Shown here: in pieces, positions 21,571-34,400 of the stretch
Position numbering within the stretch: position 1 is the stretch's first letter
Layout of the letters: every line of letters begins with the position of its first letter
DNA from: Pomphorhynchus laevis
Taxonomy: Eukaryota > Acanthocephala > Palaeacanthocephala > Echinorhynchida > Pomphorhynchidae
Length of the DNA stretch: 64,000 nucleotides
NCBI GenBank assembly: GCA_012934845.2
Contig: WNNJ02000746.1
Coordinates: 179,368-243,367 of the forward strand
Reading direction: 5' to 3'
Made by a program: the position numbers and the translations under genes
The notes under the pieces: generated by a model
What the model was told of the DNA's origin: nothing
Databases searched by the model: none
Seen by the model: the letters and a program-made list of their open reading frames with translations, nothing else

Positions 21571-22688
21571 GAGCTTCGTATAGCATCGTGAGGAATTGCT
21601 GGTGTCTTTATAGTTATCACAAAAGCAGTCGAAACGTACCCTAACCACTTCATCCGACTGACGATGACTGCTGGGTGGTTAGGATCGTCTCGGAGTGATA
21701 CATTAGACTGATGGAGCTGATGATCGAAGTCCAGTTATTTAGCAGCAAATATGGATTAAAAATCAATCGTAGCCAGCTTTGGCTCCTGGACCACAGTTTC
21801 AAGCGATTTTTCGCAATAACAATTTATAAAATGACGCATTCCTTCAGGAATCCTGTGAGAAATTCAGTGCCCTCGTAATCAACGGATACGCATTTGTGCC
21901 TTATATAAAGAATAACTAAAAGGTCCACACACGCAACAAGCCAGTAAAAACGCTTCTGCACCTGAGCTTCGTATATCATCGTGAGGAATTGCTGGTGTTT
22001 TTATAGTTATCAGAAAAGCAGTCGAAACGTACCCTAACCACTTCATCCGACTGACGATGACTGCTGGGTGGTTAGGATCGTCTCGGAGTGATACATTAGA
22101 CTGATGGAGCTGATGATCGAAGTCCAGTTATTTAGCAGCAAATATGGATTAAAAATCAATCGTAGCCAGCTTTGGCTCCTGGACCACAGTTTCAAGCGAT
22201 TTTTCGCAATAACAATTTATAAAATGACGCATTCCTTTCAGGAATCCTGTGAGAAATTCAGTGCCCTCGTAATCAACGGATACGCATTTGTGCCTTATAT
22301 AAAGAATAACTAGAAGGTCCACACACGCAACAAGCCAGTAAAAACGCTTCTGCACCTGAGCTTCGTATAGCATCGTGAGGAATTGCTGGTGTTTTTATAG
22401 TTATCACAAAAGCAGTCGAAACGTACCCTAACCACTTCATCCGACTGACGATGACTGCTGGGTGGTTAGGATCGTCTCGGAGTGATACATTAGACTGATG
22501 GAGCTGATGATCGAAGTCCAGTTATTTAGCAGCAAATATGGATTAAAAATCAATCGTAGCCAGCTTTGGCTCCTGGACCACAGTTTCAAGCGATTTTTCG
22601 CAATAACAATTTATAAAATGACGCATTCCTTCAGGAATCCTGTGAGAAATTCAGTGCCCTCGTAATCAACGGATACGCATTTGTGCCT

Positions 22689-22697
22689 TATATAAAG
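22689..22697 (+). promoter_or_regulatory. TATA-box-like motif in the monomer
   Basis: TATATAAAG occurs once per canonical monomer; variants read TATATATAG. It would fit a Pol II TATA box on the plus strand, but no matching initiator at the right distance is evident, so a promoter is only possible. Confidence 0.25.
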
Positions 22698-22808
22698 AAT
22701 AACTAGAAGGTCCACACACGCAACAAGCCAGTAAAAACGCTTCTGCACCTGAGCTTCGTATAGCATCGTGAGGAATTGCTGGTGTTTTTATAGTTATCAC
22801 AAAAGCAG

Positions 22809-22873
22809 TCGAAACGTACCCTAACCACTTCATCCGACTGACGATGACTGCTGGGTGGTTAGGATCGTCTCGG
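22809..22873. repeat. 65-bp dyad present in each monomer
   Basis: The inner arms CCTAACCAC (22820-22828) and GTGGTTAGG (22855-22863) are perfectly complementary over 9 bp and can extend by two G-U pairs. The outer arms TCGAAACG (22809-22816) and CGTCTCGG (22866-22873) pair at 7 of 8 positions. GCAGTC (22805-22810) and GACTGC (22846-22851) offer a competing 6-bp pairing. The same layout is seen in nearly all monomers. Confidence 0.85.
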
Positions 22874-23050
22874 AGTGATACATTAGACTGATGGAGCTGA
22901 TGATCGAAGTCCAGTTATTTAGCAGCAAATATGGATTAAAAATCAATCGTAGCCAGCTTTGGCTCCTGGACCACAGTTTCAAGCGATTTTTCGCAATAAC
23001 AATTTATAAAATGACGCATTCCTTCAGGAATCCTGTGAGAAATTCAGTGC

Positions 23051-24540
23051 CCTCGTAATCCACGGATACGCATTTGTGCCTTATATAAAGAATAACTAGA
23101 AGGTCCACAAACGCAACAAGCCAGTAAAAACGCTACTGCAGCTGTGCTTCGTATAGCATCGTGAGGAATTGCTGGTGTTTTTGTAGTTATCACAAAAGCA
23201 GTCGAAACGTACCCTAACCACTTCATCCGAATGACGATGACTGCTCTATGGTTAGGATCGTCTCGGAGTGATACATTAAACTGATGGAGCTGATGATCGA
23301 AGTTTAGTTATTTAGCAGCAAATATGGATTAAAAATCAATCGTAGCCAGCTTTGGCTCCTGGACCACAGTTTCAAGCGATTTTTCGCAATAACAATTTAT
23401 AAAATGACCCATTCCTTCAGGAATACTGTGAGAAATTCAGTGCCCTCGTAATCAACCGATACGCGTTTGTGCCTTATATAAAGAATAACTAAAAGGTCCA
23501 CACACCCAACAAGCCAGTAGAAACGCTTCTGCACCTGAGCTTCGTATAGCATCGTAAGGAATTTCTGGTGTTTTTATAGTTATCACATAAGCAGTCGAAA
23601 CGTACCCTAACCACTTCATCCGACTGACGATTACTGCTAGGTGGTTAGGATCGTCTAGGAGTGATACATTAGACTGATATAGCTGATGATCGTAGTCCAG
23701 TTATTTAGCAGCAAATATGGATTAAAAATCAATCGTAGCCAGCTTTGGCTCCTGGACCACAGTTTCAAGCGATTTTTCGCAATAACAAATTATAAAATGA
23801 CGCATTCCTTCAGGAATCTTGTGAGATATTCAGTGCCATCGTAAATAACTAGAAAGTCCACAAACGCAACAAGCTAGTAAAAACGGTTCTGCACCTGAGC
23901 TTCGTATAGCATCGTGAGGAATTGCTGGTGTTTTTATAGTTATCACAAAAGCAGTAGAAACGTACCCTAACCACTTCATCTCACTGACGATGACTGCTGG
24001 GTGATTAGTATGTTCTTGGAGCGATACATTAGCCTGATGGAGCTGATGATCAAAGTCCAGTTATTTAGCAGCAAATATAAACTAAAAATTAATCGTACCC
24101 AGCTTTGGCTTATGGACCAGTTTCAAGCGACTTTTCGCAATAACAATTTATAAAATGACGCATTTCTTCAGGAATCCTGTGAGAAATTAAGTGTCCTCGT
24201 AATCAACGGATACGCATTTGTGCCTTATATAAAGAATAACTAGAAGGTCCACACACGCAACAAGCCGGTAAACACGATTCTGCACCTGAGTTTCGTATAG
24301 CATCGTAAGGAATTGCTGGTGTTTTTGTAGTTATCACAAAAGCCGTCGAAACGTACCCTAACCACTTCATCCGACTGACGATGACTGTTGGGTGGTTAGG
24401 ATCGTCTCGGAGTGATACATTAGACTAATGGAGCTGATGATCGAAGTCCAGTTATTTAGCTGCAAATATGGATTAAAAATCAATTGTAGCCAGCTTTGGC
24501 TCCTGGACCACAGTTTCAAGCGATTTTTCGGAATAACAAT
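23051..24540 (+). repeat. Diverged block between homogenised stretches I and II
   Basis: About four monomers with private variants (for example GTGATTAGTATGTTCT at 24001 and a 34-nt loss near 23843). Closely related monomers lie at about 28470-29560, 5106 bp (13 units) to the right, on the other side of homogenised stretch II. The first monomer also matches 14012-14194 (offset 9032, 23 units). Confidence 0.75.
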
Positions 24541-27500
24541 TTATAAAATGACGCATTCCTTCAGAAATCCTGTGAGAAATTCAGTGCCCTCGTAATCAAC
24601 GGATACGCATTTGTGCCTTATATAAAGAATAACTAGAAGGTCCACACACGCAACAAGCCAGTAAAAACGCTTCTGCACCTGAGCTTCGTATAGCATCGTG
24701 AGGAATTGCTGGTGTCTTTATAGTTATCACAAAAGCAGTCGAAACGTACCCTAACCACTTCATCCGACTGACGATGACTGCTGGGTGGTTAGGATCGTCT
24801 CGGAGTGATACATTAGACTGATGGAGCTGATGATCGAAGTCCAGTTATTTAGCAGCAAATATGGATTAAAAATCAATCGTAGCCAGCTTTGGCTCCTGGA
24901 CCACAGTTTCAAGCGATTTTTCGCAATAACAATTTATAAAATGACGCATTCCTTCAGGAATCCTGTGAGAAATTCAGTGCCCTCGTAATCAACGGATACG
25001 CATTTGTGCCTTATATAAAGAATAACTAGAAGGTCCACACACGCAACAAGCCAGTAAAAACGCTTCTGCACCTGAGCTTCGTATAGCATCGTGAGGAATT
25101 GCTGGTGTTTTTATAGTTATCACAAAAGCAGTCGAAACGTACCCTAACCACTTCATCCGACTGACGATGACTGCTGGGTGGTTAGGATCGTCTCGGAGTG
25201 ATACATTAGACTGATGGAGCTGATGATCGAAGTCCAGTTATTTAGCAGCAAATATGGATTAAAAATCAATCGTAGCCAGCTTTGGCTCCTGGACCACAGT
25301 TTCAAGCGATTTTTCGCAATAACAATTTATAAAATGACGCATTCCTTCAGGAATCCTGTGAGAAATTCAGTGCCCTCGTAATCAACGGATACGCATTTGT
25401 GCCTTATATAAAGAATAACTAGAAGGTCCACACACGCAACAAGCCAGTAAAAACGCTTCTGCACCTGAGCTTCGTATAGCATCGTGAGGAATTGCTGGTG
25501 TCTTTATAGTTATCACAAAAGCAGTCGAAACGTACCCTAACCACTTCATCCGACTGACGATGACTGCTGGGTGGTTAGGATCGTCTCGGAGTGATACATT
25601 AGACTGATGGAGCTGATGATCGAAGTCCAGTTATTTAGCAGCAAATATGGATTAAAAATCAATCGTAGCCAGCTTTGGCTCCTGGACCACAGTTTCAAGC
25701 GATTTTTCGCAATAACAATTTATAAAATGACGCATTCCTTCAGGAATCCTGTGAGAAATTCAGTGCCCTCGTAATCAACGGATACGCATTTGTGCCTTAT
25801 ATAAAGAATAACTAGAAGGTCCACACACGCAACAAGCCAGTAAAAACGCTTCTGCACCTGAGCTTCGTATAGCATCGTGAGGAATTGCTGGTGTTTTTAT
25901 AGTTATCACAAAAGCAGTCGAAACGTACCCTAACCACTTCATCCGACTGACGATGACTGCTGGGTGGTTAGGATCGTCTCGGAGTGATACATTAGACTGA
26001 TGGAGCTGATGATCGAAGTCCAGTTATTTAGCAGCAAATATGGATTAAAAATCAATCGTAGCCAGCTTTGGCTCCTGGACCACAGTTTCAAGCGATTTTT
26101 CGCAATAACAATTTATAAAATGACGCATTCCTTCAGGAATCCTGTGAGAAATTCAGTGCCCTCGTAATCAACGGATACGCATTTGTGCCTTATATAAAGA
26201 ATAACTAGAAGGTCCACACACGCAACAAGCCAGTAAAAACGCTTCTGCACCTGAGCTTCGTATAGCATCGTGAGGAATTGCTGGTGTCTTTATAGTTATC
26301 ACAAAAGCAGTCGAAACGTACCCTAACCACTTCATCCGACTGACGATGACTGCTGGGTGGTTAGGATCGTCTCGGAGTGATACATTAGACTGATGGAGCT
26401 GATGATCGAAGTCCAGTTATTTAGCAGCAAATATGGATTAAAAATCAATCGTAGCCAGCTTTGGCTCCTGGACCACAGTTTCAAGCGATTTTTCGCAATA
26501 ACAATTTATAAAATGACGCATTCCTTCAGGAATCCTGTGAGAAATTCAGTGCCCTCGTAATCAACGGATACGCATTTGTGCCTTATATAAAGAATAACTA
26601 GAAGGTCCACACACGCAACAAGCCAGTAAAAACGCTTCTGCACCTGAGCTTCGTATAGCATCGTGAGGAATTGCTGGTGTCTTTATAGTTATCACAAAAG
26701 CAGTCGAAACGTACCCTAACCACTTCATCCGACTGACGATGACTGCTGGGTGGTTAGGATCGTCTCGGAGTGATACATTAGACTGATGGAGCTGATGATC
26801 GAAGTCCAGTTATTTAGCAGCAAATATGGATTAAAAATCAATCGTAGCCAGCTTTGGCTCCTGGACCACAGTTTCAAGCGATTTTTCGCAATAACAATTT
26901 ATAAAATGACGCATTCCTTCAGGAATCCTGTGAGAAATTCAGTGCCCTCGTAATCAACGGATACGCATTTGTGCCTTATATAAAGAATAACTAGAAGGTC
27001 CACACACGCAACAAGCCAGTAAAAACGCTTCTGCACCTGAGCTTCGTATAGCATCGTGAGGAATTGCTGGTGTCTTTATAGTTATCACAAAAGCAGTCGA
27101 AACGTACCCTAACCACTTCATCCGACTGACGATGACTGCTGGGTGGTTAGGATCGTCTCGGAGTGATACATTAGACTGATGGAGCTGATGATCGAAGTCC
27201 AGTTATTTAGCAGCAAATATGGATTAAAAATCAATCGTAGCCAGCTTTGGCTCCTGGACCACAGTTTCAAGCGATTTTTCGCAATAACAATTTATAAAAT
27301 GACGCATTCCTTCAGGAATCCTGTGAGAAATTCAGTGCCCTCGTAATCAACGGATACGCATTTGTGCCTTATATAAAGAATAACTAGAAGGTCCACACAC
27401 GCAACAAGCCAGTAAAAACGCTTCTGCACCTGAGTTTCGTATAGCATCGTGAGGAATTGCTGGTGTCTTTATAGTTATCACAAAAGCAGTCGAAACGTAC

Positions 27501-28470
27501 CCTAACCACTTCATCCGACTGACGATGACTGCTGGGTGGTTAGGATCGTCTCGGAGTGATACATTAGACTGATGGAGCTGATGATCGAAGTCCAGTTATT
27601 TAGCAGCAAATATGGATTAAAAATCAATCGTAGCCAGCTTTGGCTCCTGGACCACAGTTTCAAGCGATTTTTCGCAATAACAATTTATAAAATGACGCAT
27701 TCCTTCAGGAATCCTGTGAGAAATTCAGTGCCCTCGTAATCAACGGATACGCATTTGTGCCTTATATAAAGAATAACTAGAAGGTCCACACACGCAACAA
27801 GCCAGTAAAAACGCTTCTGCACCTGAGCTTCGTATAGCATCGTGAGGAATTGCTGGTGTTTTTATAGTTATCACAAAAGCAGTCGAAACGTACCCTAACC
27901 ACTTCATCCGACTGACGATGACTGCTGGGTGGTTAGGATCGTCTCGGAGTGATACATTAGACTGATGGAGCTGATGATCGAAGTCCAGTTATTTAGCAGC
28001 AAATATAAATTAAAAATCAATCGTAGCCAGCTTTGGCTCCTGGACCACAGTTTCAAGCGATTTTTCGCAATAACAATTTATAAAATGACGCATTCCTTCA
28101 GGAATCCTGTGAGAAATTCAGTGCCCTCGTAATCAACGGATACGCATTTGTGCCTTATATAAAGAATAACTAGAAGGTCCACACACGCAACAAGCCAGTA
28201 AAAACGCTTCTGCACCTGAGCTTCGTATAGCATCGTGAGGAATTGCTGGTGTTTTTATAGTTATCACAAAAGCAGTCGAAACGTACCCTAACCACTTCAT
28301 CCGACTGACGATGACTGCTGGGTGGTTAGGATCGTCTCGGAGTGATACATTAAACTGATGGAGCTGATGATCGAAGTCCAGTTATTTAGCAGCAAATATG
28401 GATTAAAAATCAATCGTAGCCAGCTTTGGCTCCTGGACCACAGTTTCAAGCGATTTTTCGCAATAACAAT
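24541..28470 (+). repeat. Homogenised stretch II
   Basis: Ten monomers nearly identical to one another. One site alternates between GTGTCTTTATAG and GTGTTTTTATAG; in left-to-right order near 24715, 25108, 25501, 25894, 26287, 26680, 27073, 27466, 27859 and 28252 the states are C T C T C C C C T T. Confidence 0.85.
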
Positions 28471-31400
28471 TTATAAAATGACCCATTCCTTTCAGGAATA
28501 CTGTGAGAAATTCAGTGCCCTCGTGATCAACGGATACGCGTTTGTGCCTTATATAAAGAATAACTAAAAGGTCCACACACGCAACAAGCCAGTAGAAACG
28601 CTTCTGCACCTGAGCTTCGTATAGCATCGTAAGGAATTTCTGATGTTTTTATAGTTATCACATAAGCAGTCGAAACGTACCCTAACCACTTTATCCGACT
28701 GACGATGACTGCTGGGTCGTTAGGATCGTCTCGGAGGGAAACATTAGACTGATAGAGCTGATGATTAAGTCCAGTTATTTACCAGCACATATGGATTAAA
28801 AATCAATCGTAGCCAGCTTTTGCTCCTGGACCACAGTTTCAAGCGATTTTTCGCAATTAAGATTTATAAAATGACGCATTCCTTCAGGAATCCTGTGAGA
28901 AATTCAGTGCCCTCGTAATGCACCGATACGCATTTGTGCCTTATATATAGAATAACTAGAAGGTCCACAAACGCAACAAGCTAGTAAAAACGGTTCTGCA
29001 CCTGAGCTTCGTATAGCATCCTAGGAATTGCTGGTGTTTTTATCGTTATCACAAAAGCAGTAGAAACGTACCCTAACCACTTCATCTCACTAACGATGAC
29101 TGCTGGGTGATTAGTATGTTCTCGGAGCGATACATTAGCCTGATAGAACTGATGATCAAAGTCCAGCTATTTAGCTGCAAAAATAAACTAAAAATTAATC
29201 GTACCTAGCTTTGGCTCATGGACCAGTTTCAAGCGACTTTTCGCAATAACAATTTATAAAATGACGCATTTCTCCAGGAATCCTTTGAGAAATTAAGTGT
29301 CCTCGTAATCAACGGATACGCATTTGTGCCTTATATAAAGAATAACTAGAAGGTCCACACACGCAACAAGCCGGTAAACACGATTCTGCACCTGAATTTC
29401 GTATAGCATCGTAAGGAATTGCTGGTGTTTTTGTAGTTATTACAAAAGCCGTCGAAACGTACCCTAACCACTTCATCCGACTGACGATGACTGTTGGGTG
29501 GTTAGGATTGTCTCGGAGTGAAACATTATACTGGGTGAGCTGATGATCGAAGTGCAGTTAAGCAGCAAATATGGATTAAAAATCAATCGTAGCCAGCTTT
29601 GGCTCCTGGACCACAGTTTCAAGCGATTTTTCGCAATAACAATTTATAAAATGACGCATTCCTTCAAGAATCCTGTGAGAAATTCAGTGCCCTCGTAATA
29701 AACGGATACGCATTTGTGCCTAATATATAGAATAACTAGTAAATCCACACACGCAACAAGCCAGTAAAAACGCTTCTGCACCTGAGCTTCGTATAGCATC
29801 GTGAGGAATTGCTGGTGTATTTAGTTATCACAAAAGCAGTCGAAACGTACCCTAACCACTTCATCCGACTGACGATGACTGCTGGGTGGTTAGGATCGTC
29901 TCGGAGTGATACATTAGACTGATGGAGCTGATGATCGAAGTCCAGTTATTTAGCAGCAAATATGGATTAACATTCAATCGTAGCCAGCTTTTGCTCCTGG
30001 ACAACAGCTTCAGGCGATTTTTAGCAATATACAAATTTTAAAATGACGCATTTTTTCAGAAAACCTGTGAGTAATTCAGTGCTTTTGTAATCAATGGAAA
30101 CGCGTTTGTGCCTTATATATAGCATAACTAGATGTTCTACACACGCAACAAGCCAGTAAAAACGCTTCTGCACCTGAGTTTCGTATAGCATCGTGAGGAA
30201 TTGCTTGTGTGTTTATAGTTATCACAAAAGCAGTCGAAACGTACCCTAACCACTTCATCCGACTGACGATGACTGCTGTGTGGTTAGGATCGTCTCGGAG
30301 TGATACATTAGACTGATGGAGCTGATGATCAAAGTCCTGTTATTTAGCAGCAAATATGTATTAAAAATCAATCGTAGCCAGCTTTGACTCCAGGCACACA
30401 GTATCAAGCGATTTTTTGCCATATTAATTTATAAAATGACGCATTCCTTACGGAAACCTGTAAGAAATTCAGTGCCCTCGTAATCAACGGATACGCATTT
30501 GTGCCTTATATAAAGAATAACTAGAAGGTCCACACACGCAACAAGCCAGTAAAAACGCTTCTGCACCTGAGCTTCGTATAGCATCGTGAGGAATTGCTGG
30601 TGTTTTTATAGTTATCAGAAAAGCAGTCGAAACGTACCCTAACCACTTCATCCGACTGACGATGACTGCTGGGTGGTTAGGATCGTCTCAAAGTTATACA
30701 TTAGACTAATAGAGCTTATGATCGAAGTCCAGTTATTTAGCAGCAAATATAAATTAAAAATCTATGGTAGCCAGCTTTGGCTACTAGACCACAATTTTTA
30801 GCAATTTTTCTAAATAACAATTTATAAAATGACGCATTCCTTCAGGAATCCTGTGAGAAATTCAGTGCCCTCGTAATCAACGGATACGCATTTGTGCCTT
30901 ATATAAAGAATAACTAGAAGGTCCACACACGCAACAAGCCAGTAAAAACGCTTCTGCACCTGAGCTTCGTATAGCATCGTGAGGAATTGCTGGTGTTTTT
31001 ATAGTTATCACAAAAGCAGTCGAAACGTACCCTAACCACTTCATCCGACTGACGATGACTGTTGGGTGGTTAGGATCGTCTCGGAGTGATACATTAGACT
31101 GATGGAGCTTATGATCGAAGTCCAGTTATTTAGCAGCAAATATAAATTAAAAATCAATCGTAGCCAGCTTTGGCTCCTAGACCACAGTTTCAAGCGATTT
31201 TTCGCAATAACAATTTATAAAATGACGCATTCCTTTGGAATCCTGTGAGAAATTCAGTGCTCTCGTAATCAACGGATACGCATTTGTGCCTTATATAAAG
31301 AATAACTAGAAGGTACACACACGCAACAAGCCAGTAAAAACGCTTCTGCACCTGAGCTTCGTATAGCATCGTGAGGAATTGCTGGTTTTTTTGTAGTAAT

Positions 31401-34400
31401 CACAAAAGCAATCGAAACGTACCCTAACCACTTCATCCTACTGACGATGACTGCTGGGTGGTTAGGATCGTCTCAGAGTGATACATTAGACTGATGGAGC
31501 TGATGATCGAAGTCCAGTTATTTAGCAGCAAATATGGATTAAAAATCAATCGTAGCCAGCTTTGGCTCCTGGACCACAGTTTCAAGCGATTTTTCGCAAT
31601 AACAATTTATAAAATGACGCATTCCTTCAGGAATCCTGTGAGAAATTCAGTGCCCTCGTAATCAACGGATACGCATTTGTGCCTTATATAAAGAAAACTA
31701 GAAGGTCCACACACGCAACAAGCCAGTAAAAACGCTTCTGCACCTGAGTTTCGTATAGCATCGTGAGGAATTGCTGGTGTTTTTATAGTTATCACAAAAG
31801 CAGTCGAAACGTAATCTTACCACATCATCTGACTGACGATGACTGTTGGGTGGTTAGGATCGTCTCAAAGTTATACATTAGACTAATGGAGCTTATGATC
31901 GAAGTCCAGTTATTTAGCAGCAAATATAAATTAAAAATCTATCGTAGCCAGCTTTGGCTACTAGACCACAGTTTCAAGCGATATTTCTCAATAACAATTT
32001 ATAAAATGACGCATTCCTTCGGGAATCCTGTGAGAAATTCAGTGCCCTCGTAATCAACGGATACGCATTTGTGCCTTATATAAAGAATAACTAGAAGGTC
32101 CACACACGCAACAAGCCAGTAAAAACGCTTCTGCACCTGAGCTTCGTATAGCATCGTGAGGAATTGCTGGTTATTTTGTAGTAATCACAAAAGCAATCGA
32201 AACGTACCCTAACCACTTCATCCTACTGACGATGACTGTTGGGTGGTTAGGATCGTCTCAGAGTGATATATTAGACTGATGGAGCTGATGATCGAAGTCC
32301 AGTTATTTAGCAGCAAAAATGGATAAAAAATAAATCGTAGCCAGCTTTGGCTCCTGGACCTTAGTTTCAAGCGATTTTTCGCAACTACAATTTATAAAAT
32401 CACGCATTCCTTTCAAGAATCCTGTGAGAAATTCAGTGCCCTCGTAATAAACGGATACGCATTTGTGCCTTATATATAGAATAACTAAAAAGCCACACAC
32501 GCAACAAGCCAGTAAACACGCTTATGAACCTGAGCTTCGTATAGCATCGTGAGGAATTGCTGGTGTTTTTATAGTTATCACAAAAGCAGTCGAAACGTAA
32601 TCTTACCACATCATCCGACTGACGATGACTGTTGGGTGGTTAGGATCGTCTCAAAGTTATACGTTAGACTAATGGAGCTTATGATCGAAGTCCAGTTATT
32701 TAGCAGCAAATATAAATTAAAAATCAATCGTAGCCAGCTTTGGCTCCTGGACCACAGTTTCAAGCGATATTTCTCAATAACAATTTATAAAATGACGCAT
32801 TCCTTCTGGAATCCTGTGAGAAATTCAGTGCCCTCGTAATCAACGGATACGCATTTGTGCCTTATATAAAGAATAACTAGAAGGTCCACACACGCAACAA
32901 GCCAGTAAAAACGCTTCTGCACCTGAGCTTCGTATAGCATCGTGAGGAATTGCTGGTTATTTTGTAGTAATCACAAAAGCAATCGAAACGTACCCTAACC
33001 ACTTCATCCTACTGACGATGACTGTTGGGTGGTAAGGATCGTCTCAGATTGATACATTAGACTGATGGAGCTGATGTTTGAAGTCCAGTTATTTAGCATC
33101 AAATATGGATAAAAAATAAATTGTTGCCAGCTTTGGCTCTTGGACCACAGTTTCAAGCGATTTTTCGCAACTACAATTTATAAAATGACGCATTCTTTCA
33201 AGAATCCTGTAAGAAATTCAGTTCCCTCGTAATCAACGGATACGCATTTGTGCCTTATATAAAGAATAACTAGAAAAGCCACACACGCAACAAGCCAGTA
33301 AACACGCTTATGAACCTGAGCTTCGTATAGCATCGTGAGGAATTGCTGGTGTTTTTGTAGTTATCACAAAAGCAGTCGGAACGTAGCCTAACCACTTCAT
33401 CTGACTGAAGATGACTGTTGGGAGGTTAGGATGGTTTCGGAGCGATACATTAGACTAATAGAGCTGATGATCGAACTCCAGTTATTAAGCAGCAAATATG
33501 AATTAAAAATCAATTGTAGCTTCTTTGGCTCCTAGACCACAGTTTCAAGCGATTTTTCGCAATAACAATTTATAAAATGACGCATTCCTTCAGGAATCCT
33601 GTGAGAAATTCAGTGCCCTCGTAATCAACAAATACGCATTTGTGCCTTATATAAAGAATAACTAGAAAAGCCACACACGCAACAAGCCAGTAAACACGCT
33701 TATGAACCTGAGTTTCGTAAAGCATCGTGAAGAATTGCTGGTGTTTTTGTAGTTTTCACAAAAGCAGTCGAAACTTACTCTAACCACTTCATCCGACTGA
33801 CGATGACTGTTGGGTAGTTAGGATCGTCTCGGAATGATACATAAGACTGATGGAGCTGATGATCGAAGTCCAGTTTTTTAGCAGCAAATATAAATTTAAA
33901 ATCAATCGTAGCCAGCTTTGGCTCCAGGACCACAGTTTCAAGCGATTTTTCGCAATAACAATTTATAAAATGACGCATTCCTTCAAGAAACCTGTAAGAA
34001 ATTCAGTGCCCTCGTAATAAACGGATACGCATTTGTCCCTTATATAAAGAATAACTAGAAGGTCTACACACGCAACAAGCCAGTAAACACACTTCTGCAC
34101 CTATGTTTCGTACAGCATCGTGAGGAATTGCTTGTGTTTTTGTAGTTATCACAAAAGCAGTTAAAAGGTAACCTAACCACTTAATCCGACTGACGATGAC
34201 TGTTGGGTGGTTAGGATCGTCTCGGAGTGATACATTAGACTAATGGAGCTGATGATCGAAGTCCAGTTATTTAGCTGCAAATATGGAGTAAAAATCAATT
34301 GTAGCCAGCTTTGGCTCTTGGATTACAGTTTCAAGCGATTTTTCGCAATAACAGTATATAAAATAACGCATTCTTTCGGAAATCCTGTGAGAAATTCTGT

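Larger units (their letters stand above)
22508..22900 (+). repeat. Representative consensus-like monomer
   Basis: This copy lies in a homogenised stretch and is used to describe the unit. In order it holds: TATTT/AAATA (22523-22527 with 22534-22538), AGCCA/TGGCT (22558-22562 with 22567-22571), GCGA-TTTT-TCGC (22590-22601), ATTCCT-TC-AGGAAT (22625-22638), a TATATAAAG motif (22689-22697), and the large dyad at 22809-22873. The length is 3 x 131, so any reading frame is kept from unit to unit, yet every frame has stops. Confidence 0.9.
21436..23050 (+). repeat. Homogenised stretch I
   Basis: About four consecutive monomers differ from one another at only a few positions, in contrast to both flanks. 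Confidence 0.8.

Noticed and set aside
22801-22851. Hammerhead in the satellite (GCAGTC-GAAAC ... CTGACGA-T-GACTGC)
   Set aside because: The stem II-like pairing is striking, but there is one extra base before the stem, and only about 22 nt lie between the core halves, too short for stems III and I plus a cleavage triplet.
22508-22900. CENP-B box in the monomer
   Set aside because: No segment matches the core TTCG....A..CGGG pattern on either strand.
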